A stretch of 64,000 nt of DNA from NCBI GenBank assembly GCA_033558025.1, contig JAUCEF010000018.1, positions 1,178,001 to 1,242,000 on the forward strand, given 5' to 3'. The position numbers and the translations under genes were made by a program. This document shows, in pieces, positions 42,186 through 55,073 of this stretch; the stretch's first letter is position 1; every line of letters begins with the position of its first letter. The notes below the pieces were generated by a model. The model saw only the letters and a list, made by a program, of their open reading frames with translations, was not told where the DNA came from and made no database searches. Origin of the DNA: Phytophthora sp. 'mugwort'. Taxonomy: Eukaryota > Oomycota > Peronosporomycetes > Peronosporales > Peronosporaceae.

Positions 42186-45100
42186 TCAATGCGAACACGC
42201 GTGGATTCCGAGGGACGCCGTCAGATCCGTGTGGCGCGGTCCTGGCAGTGCCTTGGTCATGATGTCCGCCAGCATGATAGAAGTCTCGCAGTACTCGAGC
42301 TTGACTTCGCCGCGCTTGACCTCATCACGGATGTGATGGTACTTGATGTCGATGTGCTTGGCGCGACCATGGTTCACTGGGTTCTTCGTCATCTTGATGC
42401 ACGACTGGTTGTCTTCGCGGATCTTGAGCTCGGGTCCAGTCTCGTTGGCAGCCGCCAAAATCTCGCATAGCAGGCGATGAATCCACTTGCCTTCTTGGAT
42501 CGCCAGACTGAGCGCGATGTATTCCGCCTCGCTCGTAGACAACGAAACACTTGACTGTTTCTTGTTTCCCCAGCTCACTGGCGCACCCATCAGCATGAAC
42601 GTGTAGCCGGAAGTCGACTTGCGGTCCGCGAGGTCGCCAGCCCAGTCCGCATCCGAATACCCACGAAAGTCGATCTTGTTGCCTGGCTTGAAACAGATTC
42701 CATGCGTCTTGGTGCCTTGTAGATAGCGAAAAATGCGCTTGACCGCAACCCAGTGTTCCTCTTGGGGGTTCTCCATGAAGCGCGATACATAGCCTACTGC
42801 GTACGCGATATCCGGGCGAGTAGCAGTCATCAAGTGCATGAGGGCACCCACAGCTTCGCGAAACGGAGCGTTCACCTTGGTCGCTGCGTCACTTGGAACC
42901 AGTCGAGTGCTCATGTCTACCGGACTCACCACAGCCTTGCACTCGTCCATACCGAAACGCTTCAGGATATCATCCACATAACGCCGCTGGCACATCGTCA
43001 CGCTGCCGTCCGGGCCATCCACCAGCTCGATTCCAAGAACGAACACACACTTGCCACTGTCAGTCATTTCGAAGCGTGTCTTGAGGTCGTTCTTCGTGCG
43101 TGAGATCAGTTCGGGTGAACTTCCGGTGACCAACACATCGTCAACGTAGACCAGCACGAGCACACAGTGGCCATCGACAACCTTGATGTAGAGGCACGGG
43201 TCGAAGTCTGAAACTTGAAAACCGATAGAACACACGAATTCGTCGAAGGTCTCGTTCCATACGCGCGAAGCTTGCTTGAGACCGTAAATCGCCTTCACCA
43301 ATTCCAGGCAGTCGAAATCACCATCCAGCTCGAGGCCTTCAGGAACCACGCAGAACACCAACTCCTTCATGACGCCGTACAGAAATGCCGTTACCACGTC
43401 GAGTTGGTCGAGGGGCCAGTCGAAATACTTGGCGATCGCGATGACCATGCGCAGCGTCACGTACTTGACCACGGGCGAGAACGTCTCCGTGTAGTCGATG
43501 CCGTACTTTTGCTTGAAACCCTTGGCTACGAGGCGCGCCTTGTACTTCTCGATCGATCCGTCGGCTTTGCGCTTGATCTTGAACACCCACTTGGTGCCGA
43601 TGGCGCGTTGTCTGCTGGGCAACTTGGCAGCACGAAACACACCACGAAGTCGCATCGACTTGAGTTCCGCACGAACAGCCTTGCGGCAATGCACTTGATC
43701 AGGTCCGTTGACCGCTTCTTGGAATGTCGACGGCTCCGATAAGTCCACGGCTGCTTCGACCGCGTTGGCACTTGCACGCCAAAAAACACAGATTAGTCGA
43801 TTCTTCATCTTGGTCTCCAGACTTTTCTTCTTCATCTGCGTCTGTTCGGTGCGAAGGAGAGTCGTTCGGTGCACTTCTTCTTCCAGTCCAGGTCGATGAC
43901 GCACAGCGCGCGGTCTTCTGGCAGCTTCATCTTCGTCACTCGGGCGGCTCTTGCGCTTGCCTGCCTGTTTGTACTCCGTCTGGCGCGGACCATCATCGTC
44001 GATGTCGAGCGAGTCGAAGTCCAGGTCGTCGACATCTTCATCGGAAATCGTCGGTGAACATCCAAAGGTCGACTCATCGAAGTTGACATCGCGACTGATA
44101 ACCACCTGCCCCGCCTCGATGTCATAAAGTCGATACGCCTTGGACACTTCTTCGTAACCCAGGAACAGTCCAGCGCGAGCCTTGGGATCCCACTTGAGCC
44201 GCTTCTCCTTCGGAGTCAGAATGTACGTCCGGCAGCCGAACACACGCATGTGCTTCACACTCGGCTTGGAGTTGTAAACGATCTCGAACGGAGTCTTGTG
44301 CTCGATCTTGGGTGACGGCAGACGATTCTTCACATAGATGGCAGTCATGGCCGCCTCAGCCCAGAAACACTTGTCCAGCTTAGCGTGATGCAGCATGCTG
44401 CGGCCGATCGTGACGATAGTTCGGATAGCTCGCTCTGCCGTGCCGTTGGTCTGGTGCGCGTACGGAACCGTGGTTTGCTGCTCGATGCCTTCGTCTTCGT
44501 AGAAGTCGTTGAGCGAGTTGGTCGCAAACTCACGAGCTCCGTCGTGCCGCACAAACTTGACCTTCTTTCCGAACTGCTTCTGCACCTTCATGATGTACGT
44601 CTTGATGCAGTCTTCGCTCTCCGACTTGGCACGCAGGCAGAAACCCTTCATGCATCCACTGGCTTCGTCCACGATCAGTAGCAGGTACTTGCTGCCGCCA
44701 AGCGAGTTTTCCTCCATGGGTCCGCAGATATCGAAGTGGAGCAGCTCAAATGTGTCGTAGCGACGCTTGTCACGGTTGCTTGAGAATGGTTTTTGGACCA
44801 TTTTGCCTTGCTGGCAACCACGACACACAGTTGGTCCACTCGACTTGGAAGGTGCTTTCGCGTCCTTGATCATCTTGGTGTCGACCATCCTGCGAAGAAC
44901 CTCGACTGGAGCGTGACCCATACGCGCGTGCAAATCGACCGTCCTTCCACTTGTCGCCGCATTTGCCGATCGCTGAGGTGTGCGAAGCCAGTAGAGTCCA
45001 TCCACGAGATCCGCCGTCGCCACCACTTGATTCGAGTCCTTGCGCGAAACGTGCATCTCAGTGCCGTCAAATACCACTTGGAACTTGCCATGCTTGTTTA

Positions 45101-46226
45101 TCTGCGGCACTGAAAGCAGATTCTTGCTCATATTTGGCACGTAAAGCGCGTTCTTGATCTCGATCTCGCGCTCGTCGCCGTTAGGCAGGACCACTCTTTC
45201 CACGATGGTCCCCACACCCTTGATGGCAGCCTTGTTGCCATCGGCCACCGAAAGTTCGCCTTCATTTCGCTCGATCAAATTGGCGAACTTGGACTTGTCG
45301 TTGCAAATATGGTGCGTGGCACCGCTGTCAACCGCCCACATCCCGGACACATTCTTGTCCGTCGAAACTCCACATTCCAGGGAAACCGCGAACGCCACTC
45401 GATCGTAGTCGTTGTCGTAGCCGTCGCTGTCGTTTCTTCACTGGATGTTGTTGGCCCCGCGTCCACGGCCGTTGCCGCCGCGTCTTGGCCCTTGGTTCTC
45501 GTCCTTCTGCTTGGTCCAGCACTTGTCAATTGTGTGCCCCACTTTTCCGCAGTACGTACACTGGCGAGACTCTCGGTCGGTATTGAACGCCTTGGCCGCG
45601 TTCTCCGTCTTCACCGTCGCCGTCTTCTCGCCTTGTCTCTTGATGTGCTCGTTCGTGAGCACCTTCACAACGTCTTGCGACCGCAGCTCTGCATTGCTCA
45701 TCTCCAAGTTCAGCACGACGTTCTCGTAGCTCTTGGGGAGACTGCGCAACAAGCAGATCGCCACGTCCTCGTCCTCCATCTTGGCGCCGATGCTACTGAG
45801 CTTGGCGCTGATGTTCAGGGCATCATTGCAATGATGCAACACATTGCCGCCTTCCGACATCTCCATGCTGAAGAGCTGTCGCTTGAGGTAGATGCGACCA
45901 GCCTTCTGCGATCCACCGTACAGCGTCTTCAAGCGCGTCCACGCGATCCATGCTTCCTCGCAGTCGTCGACCACATGATGGTAGTCGGCGTCCATGTGAA
46001 GCAACATCAGTCCGAAAGCGATGTTGCTCGACTTGACATACTCGTCCTTGGCCCGGGAGTCCGTAAAGGATGGAGACGTTTCCCGATTCACCACATGCCA
46101 CGTCGACTTGGTCAGAAACACGCCACGCATGTAGCGGTTCCACGTCGCGTAGTTGTCTCCGTTGAAGTTGTCGATGGAGACCTTGGTCGAGACGTCTTGG
46201 GCAGAGGACATGGTGCTTGGGCTCAT
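42186..46226 (-). pseudogene. Copia B3 Gag-Pol, nearly intact (one nonsense codon)
   Basis: Gag (262 codons from ATG 46226, [10 protein letters not shown]) runs to a TGA at about 45438, where related copies have TGG (NNIQW). The downstream frame from 45398 is open for 1070 codons to 42186: protease [12 protein letters not shown], integrase ([48 protein letters not shown]), RT ([18 protein letters not shown]), RNase H ([16 protein letters not shown]). The linker before RT ([19 protein letters not shown]...) reads in the wrong frame between two compensating indels, so the polyprotein stays open with a foreign 27-residue stretch. It is the best preserved coding copy in the window. Confidence 0.92.
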
Positions 46227-46230
46227 AACC

Positions 46231-46391
46231 TGATAAAGGTGTTGAGGTCTTGAAGCGAGGCTTGGGTTGAGCGGAGGGAGTTCTGCACTTGGGTGCGGGG
46301 ACCGGAGTGAAGACCACTTGAGCTGAAGAAGGAAGATTCGAAAGTGATTGATTTATCGGAGCTTACACTACCTAGTCTACCACATAGATAT
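46231..46391 (-). repeat. Partial 5' LTR of B3
   Basis: 161 bp, the mirror of 37402-37562, ending at ATAGATAT. Confidence 0.85.
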
Positions 46392-46663
46392 TGAGGGTTG
46401 CCGGGTTTTGGTACTGTGTACCAGTAACCGGTTAACCCGAACCGGTCCAACACGATCCCGCGATGTTTACGGTACGTTGTTTACGCAACCGATGATTAGA
46501 CGAGTAGGATGATTGGACGAGTGCGGAGTGTTGGTGATTGGATGCACCAAATGATTGGATGCAGGGCTGCATATCTATGTGGTAGACTAGGTAGTGTAAG
46601 CTCCGATAAATCAATCACTTTCGAATCTTCCTTCTTCAGCTCAAGTGGTCTTCACTCCGGTCC
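46392..46663 (+). repeat. B LTR cut by Copia C1
   Basis: The first 272 bp of a B LTR on the plus strand, interrupted at CACTCCGGTCC by the C1 LTR. Confidence 0.85.
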
Positions 46664-47020
46664 TGTTGCAGGGTAACTTCCTTGGTACAGTGTACCAGTC
46701 CAAGTTACCCGAACCGGTTAACCGGACCGGTCCAATGCTCCCGCGCCATGATTACGCCACGGTGATTACGCCACTCATGATTGGACGAGTAGGATGATTG
46801 GACGAGTACGGAATGATGGTGATTGGATGCACCAATTGATTGGATGCATAGTTGCATGTCTATGTAGTATACCAGGTAGGCAGGCAAAGTAAGCTCCGAT
46901 AAATCAATCACTTCTGAATTTCCATTCAACCTCTCAAGCCTCCTTCCTCGCCTCGCCTCAAGCCTCGGCGGTGTCCAAGACCCCTACGTCAAGTTCAAGA
47001 CCCAACGTAACCTTTCTTCA
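46664..47020 (+). repeat. 5' LTR of C1
   Basis: 357 bp, TGTTGCAGGG...TTTCTTCA, apparently identical in reverse complement to 49565-49921. Confidence 0.9.
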
Positions 47021-47024
47021 GGTT

Positions 47025-50000
47025 ATGAGCCCAAGTACCATGTCGTCTGTGCAAGATACCAAGATCTCCATTGACAAGTTCAACGGCGACAACTTCGCCA
47101 CCTGGAACCGCTACATGCGTGGCGTGTTCCTGACCAAGTCGGTATGGAACGTCGTGAACCGGGAGACGACGCCAAGCTTCGCGGACCCGAGGGCCATGGA
47201 CGACTACGTCAAGTCCAGCAACATCGCGTTCGGTCTGATGTTGCTCCACATGGATGCGGACTACCACCATGTGGTCGACGACTGCGAAGAAGCCTGGGTG
47301 GCCTGGACGCGTCTGCGTTCACTCTACGGGGGGTCACAGAAGGCTGGTCGTATCTACCTGAAGCGCCAGCTCTTCAGCATGGAGATGGCAGAAGGCGGCA
47401 ATGTGCTTCATCATTGCAACGAAGTCCTCAACATCAGCGCCAAGCTCAGCAGCATCGGCGCCAAGATGGAGGATGAAGACGTGGCATCTGCCTGTTACGG
47501 AGTCTGCCCAAGAGTTTCGAGAACGTGGTTCTCAACTTGGAGATGAGCAACGCAGAGCTGCGCACTCAAGACGTGATCAAGGTGCTCACGAACGAGCACA
47601 TCAAGCGGCAGGGCGAGAAGACTGCTCAGGTGAAGATTGAAGACACTGCAAGGGCCTTCAATGCCGAGCGTGAAAGCCGCCACTGCACTTACTGCAGGAA
47701 ATCGGGACACGTCGTGGACAAGTGCTGGACCAAGCAAAAGGATGACAATCGAGGTGCACGACGTGGCCGGTCTGGTCGCGGTGCGAACAATGTCCAATGG
47801 CGCGACGACAGCGATGATGACTTCATCGCGTTTGCGGTCTCTATGGAGTGTGGTATCTCCAAGACCAACAAGTTTCAAGGCTCATGGGCCATCGACAGTG
47901 GTGCCACGCACCACATCTGCAATGACAAGAATAAGTTTGTCAACATCAAGGCATGCGACGAAGGTGAACTCACTGTCGCAAACGGCAATACTGCCAAGAT
48001 CAAGGGAGTTGGAACGGTCATGCAGCGCGTCACCTTGCCTAATGGTGGCGAACGCGACATCCACGTTCAAGACGCGCTCTACGTACCAAGTATGAACAAG
48101 AATCTGCTTTCGGTACCCCAGATCAACCGAAGCGGACAGTTCAAGGTGGTGTTTGATGGAGCAGAAATGCACATCGCACACAAGACGTCGAAAAAGATCG
48201 TGGCTTCCGCGGACCTGATCGACGGTCTCTACTGGCTCCGGGTGCCAAGTTTCGCTGCGAATTCGGTGACCGATGTATCGATCAACGCGGTCGATCTTCA
48301 TGCACGTATGGGTCACGCACCCAGCGACGTTCTTCGGAAGATGGTCTCAAGTGGCATGGTCACGGGTGCCAAGATGCCGACATCGTCAAAGAACTCAAGC
48401 CAATGTCGCGGGTGCCAACAAGGAAAAATGGTGCAAAAGCCCTTCCCAAGCAACCCGAACAAGCCCAAGTACAAGCCGTTCGAGTTCCTTCACTTTGATA
48501 TTTGTGGACCCATGGAGGAAGAGTCGCTGGGTGGCAATCGCTACTTGCTGCTTCTCACGGACGAAGCCAGCAGCTGCATGACGGGATTCTGCTTGCGAGC
48601 CAAGTCGGAAAGCGAAGGCTGCTTGCGTCGCTTCATTACCAAGGTGGAGAAGCAATTCGATGCCAAAGTGAAGTTTATGCGGCATGATGGAGCCAAAGAG
48701 TTCGCGACCAACTCGCTCAAGACTTTCTACGAAGACCACGGCATCGAAGTCCAGCCCACGGTTCGGTATGCGCACCAAACCAACGCAACTGCTGAGCGCG
48801 CCAACCGAACCATCGTGACTATCGGCCGCAGTATGCTTCACTACGCTGGCTTGGACAAGACGTTCTGGGCGGAAGCAGCAATGACGGCAATTTACATCAA
48901 GAATCGTCTGCCGTCTCCGAAGTCGCCCGACAAAACTCCGTTCGAAATCATCTACAAGTCCAAGCCCAACGTCAAGCACATGCGGATCTTCGGGTGCAAG
49001 GCCTATATCTTGACGCCGAAGGAGAAGCGACTCAAGTGGGATCCCAAAGCTCGTGAAGGTATTTTCATGGGTTACGAGGAGCGTTCCAAGGCGTATCGAG
49101 TTTATGACATCGAGGCGGGGCAGGTGCTGATCTCTCGCGATGTCACATTCGATGAGTCAAGCTTTGATGGGGCTGAAGCTATTGGTGATGAAGGAGTCAA
49201 CGAAGTTGCAGACTATTTTGACGAAATGCAAGTCTCCGACAACAGTGGCACAAGGGTGTTCAAGCAGGCGGGGAAGCAGAAATCGCGTCCGGAAAACGAA
49301 GATCGCGCCAATGTTCGGCGCCCACGTCGCACTGTTGGGCTCGAAGAAGCTAGTGCTCCCGACCACTTGGAAGAAGAAAACCAACGTGAATCGTCTACGC
49401 CGCAAGAAGAATCGGAAGACAACGATGAAGACAGCTCGACTTCGCCAATGTTCTGGCGTGCAAGTGCGAATGCGGTGGAAGCAAGTGACAGCGCGGAACC
49501 CAAGACATTTCAAGAAGCTGTGAACGGTCCAGACGAAGCTCATTGGCGCAAGGCAATTCGCGCTTGAAGAAAGGTTACGTTGGGTCTTGAACTTGACGTA
49601 GGGGTCTTGGACACCGCCGAGGCTTGAGGCGAGGCGAGGAAGGAGGCTTGAGAGGTTGAATGGAAATTCAGAAGTGATTGATTTATCGGAGCTTACTTTG
49701 CCTGCCTACCTGGTATACTACATAGACATGCAACTATGCATCCAATCAATTGGTGCATCCAATCACCATCATTCCGTACTCGTCCAATCATCCTACTCGT
49801 CCAATCATGAGTGGCGTAATCACCGTGGCGTAATCATGGCGCGGGAGCATTGGACCGGTCCGGTTAACCGGTTCGGGTAACTTGGACTGGTACACTGTAC
49901 CAAGGAAGTTACCCTGCAACAGCGCTGAACTCAAGTCAATGCGGCTTCGAGGTGTTTTCCGTGCGGCGAAACTGCCTAACAATCAGCGCGCAGTCGGTAC

Positions 50001-50682
50001 CAAGTGGGTCTTCAAGATCAAGCGCAATGCTGACGGATCCATCGAAAAATTCAAGGCTCGACTCGTCGCGAAAGGCTTCGTGCAGAAGTATGGGATCGAC
50101 TACACCGAGACGTTTTCGCCCGTGATCAAGTACGTGACGCTGCGAATGATCATCGCGATCGCCAAGTACTACGGATGGCCGATCGACCAACTCGACGTGG
50201 TCACCGCGTTCCTGTACGGTTTGATGAAGGAAAAGGTGTTTTGCAGTGTGCCTGAAGGCGTGGAACTGGACGATGGTTTCGACTGCGTGGAGTTGCTCAA
50301 GGCGATCTACGGGCTGAAACAAGCTTCACGAGTTTGGAACAAGACCTTCGACGAGCATGTGCGCTCCATCGGTTTTCGTGTATCAAGCTACGACCCCTGC
50401 CTCTACATCAAGGTCATCGGCGGTGAATGCGTTCTGCTGTTGGTCTACGTGGACGACGTGTTGGTGACCGGGAGCTCGGCAACATTGATTGAAGAAGTCA
50501 AGCGCCAACTCAAGTCGCGGTTTGAGATGACCGACAGTGGCAAGTGTTCCTTCATCCTGGGGATCGAAGTGGTCGACAAGGCGGATGGCAGTGTCACCTT
50601 AAGTCAAGCTCGGTACATCAACGACATCCTGGAGCGCTTTGGCATGCAGGACTGCAAACCTGCTGCAAGTCCGGTCGACATC
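47025..50682 (+). pseudogene. Copia C1 Gag-Pol, frameshifted, split by a solo LTR, RNase H missing
   Basis: Gag starts [21 protein letters not shown] one-base loss near 47489 (DVA-ICLL region) breaks it. The second frame (47525 on) carries the zinc knuckle [14 protein letters not shown], protease [12 protein letters not shown], and integrase ([41 protein letters not shown]), and runs to the solo LTR at 49565. With the LTR and one GCGCT removed the frame continues into RT ([29 protein letters not shown]) until SPVDI at 50682. The last part of RT and RNase H are gone. Confidence 0.9.
49565..49921 (-). mobile_element. Solo LTR of family C inside the C1 pol gene
   Basis: A complete 357-bp LTR (TG...CA) in opposite orientation to C1. 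GCGCT flanks both sides (49560-49564 and 49922-49926). A second C element inserted here and was later reduced to one LTR by recombination between its two LTRs. Confidence 0.92.
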
Positions 50683-51022
50683 TGATAAAGGTGTTGAGGT
50701 CTTGAAGCGAAGCTTGGACGGAGCGAAGGGAGTTCTGCACTTGGGCGCGGGGACCGGAGTGAAGACCACTTGAGCTGAAGAAGGAAGATTCGAAAGTGAT
50801 TGATTTATCGGAGCTTACACTACCTAGTCTACCACATAGATATGCAGCCCTGCATCCAATCATTTGGTGCATCCAATCACCAACACTCCGCACTCGTCCA
50901 ATCATCCTACTCGTCTAATCATCGGTTGCGTAAACAACGTACCGTAAACATCGCGGGATCGTGTTGGACCGGTTCGGGTTAACCGGTTACTGGTACACAG
51001 TACCAAAACCCGGCAACCCTTA
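50683..51022 (-). repeat. 3' LTR of B4 (B type)
   Basis: 340 bp, close to 41652-41991 in reverse complement. Confidence 0.88.
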
Positions 51023-51032
51023 ATACGCCCCC

Positions 51033-54000
51033 TCAATGCGAACACGCGTGGATTCCGAGGGACGCCGTCAGATCCATGTGGCGCGGTCCTGGCAGTGCCT
51101 TGGTCATGATGTCCGCCAGCATGATTGAAGTCTCGCAGTACTCGAGCTTGACTTCGCCGCGCTTGACCTCATCACGGATGTGATGGTACTTGATGTCGAT
51201 GTGCTTGGCGCGACCATGGTTCACTGGGTTCTTCGTCATCTTGATGCACGACTGGTTGTCTTCGCGGATCTTGAGCTCGGGTCCAGTCTCGTTGGCAGCC
51301 GCCAGAATCTCGCATAGCAGGCGATGAATCCACTTGCCTTCTTGGATCGCCAGACTGAGCGCGATGTATTCCGCCTCGCTCGTAGACAACGAAACACTTG
51401 ACTGTTTCTTGCTTCCCCAGCTCACTGGCGCACCCATCAGCATGAACGTGTAGCCGGAAGTCGACTTGCGGTCCGCGAGGTCGCCAGCCCAGTCCGCATC
51501 CGAATACCCACGAAAGTCGATCTTGTTGCCTGGCTTGAAACAGATTCCATGCGTCTTGGTGCCTTGTAGATAGCGAAAGATACGCTTGACCGCAACCCAG
51601 TGTTCTTCTTGAGGGTTCTCCATGAAGCGCGACGCATAGCCAACGGCGTACGCGATATCCGGTCGAGTAGCAGTCATCAAGTGCATGAGGGCACCCACAG
51701 CTTCGCGAAACGGAGCGTTCACCTTGGTCGCTGCGTCACTTGGAACCAGTCGAGTGCTCATGTCTACCGGACTCACCACAGCCTTGCACTCGTCCATACC
51801 GAAACGCTTCAGGATATCATCCACATAACGCCGCTGGCACATCGTCACGCTGCCGTCCGGGCCATCCACCAGCTCGATTCCAAGGACGAACACACACTTG
51901 CCACTGTCAGTCATTTCGAAGCGTGTCTTGAGGTCGTTCTTCGTGCGTGAGATCAGCTCGGGTGAACTTCCGGTGACCAACACATCGTCAACGTAGGCCA
52001 GCACGAGCACACAGTGGCCATCGACAACCTTGATGTAGAGGCACGGGTCGAAGGCTGAAATTTGAAAACCGATAGAACACACGAACTCGTCGAAGGTCTC
52101 GTTCCATACGCGCGAAGCTTGCTTGAGACCGTAGATCGCCTTCACCAATTCCAGGCAGTCGAAGTCACCGTCGAGATCAACACCTTCGGGGACCGCGCAG
52201 AACACCAGTTCTTTCATTATCCCGTACAGGAAAGCTGTCACCACGTCGAGTTGGTCGAGGGGCCAGTCAAAATACTTGGTAATCGCGATGATCATGCGCA
52301 GCGTCACGTACTTGACCACGGGCGAGAACGTCTCGGTGTAGTCGATGCCGTACTTCTGCTTGAACCCCTTGGCCACGAGGCGCGCCTTGTACTTCTCGAT
52401 CGATCCGTCCGCTTTGCGCTTGATCTTGAACACCCACTTGGTGCCGATGGCGCGTTGTCCGTTAGGCAACTTGGCAGCACGAAACACACCACGAAGTCGC
52501 ATCGATTCGAGCTCAGCACGAATCGCCTTGCGCCAGTGCACTTGGTCGGGGCCGTTGACCGCGTCTTGGAATGTCGTCGGCTCCGATAGATCGCCTGCTT
52601 CGACGGCATTGGCACTTGCACGCCAAAAAACTGGTGGAGTCGATTCTTCATCTTGGTCTCCAGACTTTTCTTCTTCGTCTGCGTCTGTTCGGTGTGAAGG
52701 AGAGTCGTTCGGTGCACTTGCTTCTTCCAGTCCAGGTCGATGACGCACAGCGCGCGGTTTTCTGGCAGCTTCATCTTTGTCACTCGGGCGGCTCTTGCGC
52801 TTCCCTGCCTGTTTGTACTCCGTCTGGCGCGGACCATCATCGTCGATGTCGAGCGAGTCGAAGTCCAGGTCGTCGACATCTTCATCAGAAATCGACGGTG
52901 AAAATCCAAAGGTTGATTCATCGAAGTTGACATCGCGACTGATGACCACCTGCCCGCCTCGATGTCATAAAGTCGATACGCCTTGGACACTTCTTCGTAA
53001 CCCAGAAACAATCCAGCGCGAGCCTTGGGATCCCACTTGAGCCGCTTCTCCTTCGGAGTCAGAATGTACGTCCGACAGCCGAACACACGCATGTGCTTCA
53101 CACTCGGCTTGGAGTTGTAAACGATCTCGAACGGAGTCTTGTGCTCGATCTTGGGTGACGGCAGACGATTCTTCACGTAGATGGCAGTCATGGCCGCCTC
53201 AGCCCAGAAACACTTGTCCAGCTTAGCGTGATGCAGCATGCTGCGGCCGATCGTAACGATAGTTCGGATGGCTCGCTCTGCCGTGCCGTTCGTCTGGTGC
53301 GCGTACGGAACCGTGGTTTGCTGCTCGATGCCTTCGTCTTCGTAGAAGTCGTTGAGCGAGTTGGTCGCAAACTCACGAGCTCCGTCGTGCCGCACAAACT
53401 TGACCTTCTTTCCGAACTGCTTCTGCACCTTCATGATGTACGTCTTGATGCAGTCTTCGCTCTCCGACTTGGCACGCAGGCAGAAACCCTTCATGCATCC
53501 ACTGGCTTCGTCCACGATCAGTAGCAGGTACTTGCTGCCGCCAAGCGAGTTTTCCTCCATGGGTCCGCAGATGTCGAAGTGGAGCAGCTCAAATGTGTCG
53601 TAGCGACGCTTGTCACGGTTGCTTGGGAATGGTTTTTGGACCATTTTACCTTGCTGGCAACCACGACACAGACTTGGTCCGCTCGACTTGAAAGGTGCCT
53701 TCGCGTCCTTGATCATGTGGTTGTCGACCATCTTGCGAAGCACCTCAACCGGAGCGTGACCCATGCGCGCGTGCAGGTCGACAGTCTTGCCACTCGTCGC
53801 CGCATTCGCCGATCGCTGAGGCGTCTGAAGCCAGTAGAGTCCATCCATGAGGTTTGCCGTCGCCACCACTTGCTTGGAGCCTTTGTGCGCAATCTGCATC
53901 TTGGTGCCGTCGAACACCACTTGAAACTTGTCACTTTTGTTGATCTGCGGTACCGAAAGCAGATTCTTGCTCATGCTTGGCACGTACAGCGCGTTCTTGA

Positions 54001-55069
54001 TCTCGATCTCGCGCTCGTCGCCATTGGGCAGAACCACTTGTTCCACGATGGTCCCCACACCCATGATGGCCGCCTTGTTGCCGTCGGCCACCGAAAGTTC
54101 GCCTTCGTTCCGCTCAATCAAATGGACGAACTTGGTCTTGTCGTTGCAGATGTGGTGCGTTGCGCCGCTGTCGACCGCCCACATCCCGGACACATTCTTG
54201 CCCGTCGAAACCCCACATTCCAGTGAAACCGCGAACGCTACTCGATCGTAGTCGTAGTCGTAGCCGTTGCTGTCGTTTCTCCACTGGATGTTGTTGGCCC
54301 CGCGTCCACGGCCGTTGCCGCCGCGTCTCGGCCCTCGGTTCTCGTCCTTCTGCTTGGTCCAGCACTTGTCAATCGTGTGCCCCACTTTTCCGCAGTACGT
54401 ACACTGGCGAGACTCTCGGTCGGTGTTGAACGCCTTGGCCGCGTTCTCCGTCTTCACCGTCGCCGTCTTCTCGCCTTGTCTCTTGATGTGCTCATTCGTG
54501 AGCACCTTCACGACGTCTTGCGACCGCAGTTCAGCGCTGCTCATCTCCAAGTTCAGCACGACGTTCTCGTAGCTCTTGGGGAGGCTGCGCAACAAGCAGA
54601 TCGCCACGTCCTCGTCCTCCATCTTGGCACCGATGCTACGGAGCTTGGCGCTGATGTTCAGGACATCATTGCAATGATGCAACACATTGCCGCCTTCCGA
54701 CATCTCCATGCTGAAGAGCTGTCGCTTGAGGTAGATGCGACCAGCCTTCTGCGATCCACCGTACAGCGTCTTCAAGCGCGTCCACGCGATCCATGCTTCC
54801 TCGCAGTCGTCGACCACATGATGGTAGTCGGCGTCCATGTGAAGCAACATCAGTCCGAAAGCGATGTTGCTCGACTTGACATACTCGTCCTTGGCCCGGG
54901 AGTCCGTAAAGGATGGAGACGTTTCCCGATTCACCACATGCCACGTCGACTTGGTCAGAAACTCGCCACGCATGTAGCGGTTCCACGTCGCGTAGTTGTC
55001 CCCGTTGAACTTGTCAATGGAGACCTTGGTCGAGGCGTCTTGGGCAGAGGACATGGTGCTTGGGCTCAT
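51033..55069 (-). pseudogene. Copia B4 Gag-Pol, single frameshift
   Basis: From ATG 55069 ([20 protein letters not shown]) the frame is open through Gag, zinc knuckle [14 protein letters not shown], protease [12 protein letters not shown] and the integrase core to VYDIEAG near 52952. There one G is missing from a GGGG run. The remaining 638 codons (from 52949) are open: linker, RT with [10 protein letters not shown] (Ala for the usual Val/Leu), and RNase H to 51033. It is otherwise well kept. The same single-base loss occurs in B5 and B7. Confidence 0.92.
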
Positions 55070-55073
55070 AACC

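Larger units (their letters stand above)
41992..46391 (-). mobile_element. Copia retrotransposon B3
   Basis: Minus-strand element with partial 3' LTR (41992-42175) and partial 5' LTR (46231-46391). The two LTR pieces are complementary halves of one LTR, sharing the 8 bases ATAGATAT. It forms the right arm of the inverted pair. Confidence 0.9.
46664..50682 (+). mobile_element. Copia retrotransposon C1, 3'-truncated and carrying a solo LTR
   Basis: 5' LTR 46664-47020, gag and pol on the plus strand, interrupted at 49565-49921 by a solo C LTR and ending inside RT at 50682, where the B4 LTR begins. It is a lineage distinct from B (about the same order, moderate protein divergence). Confidence 0.9.

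Noticed and set aside
46664..47020. Treating the C1 5' LTR and the 49.6-kb LTR as the two LTRs of one element
   Set aside because: They are in opposite orientation, and the second has its own GCGCT target duplication inside pol.
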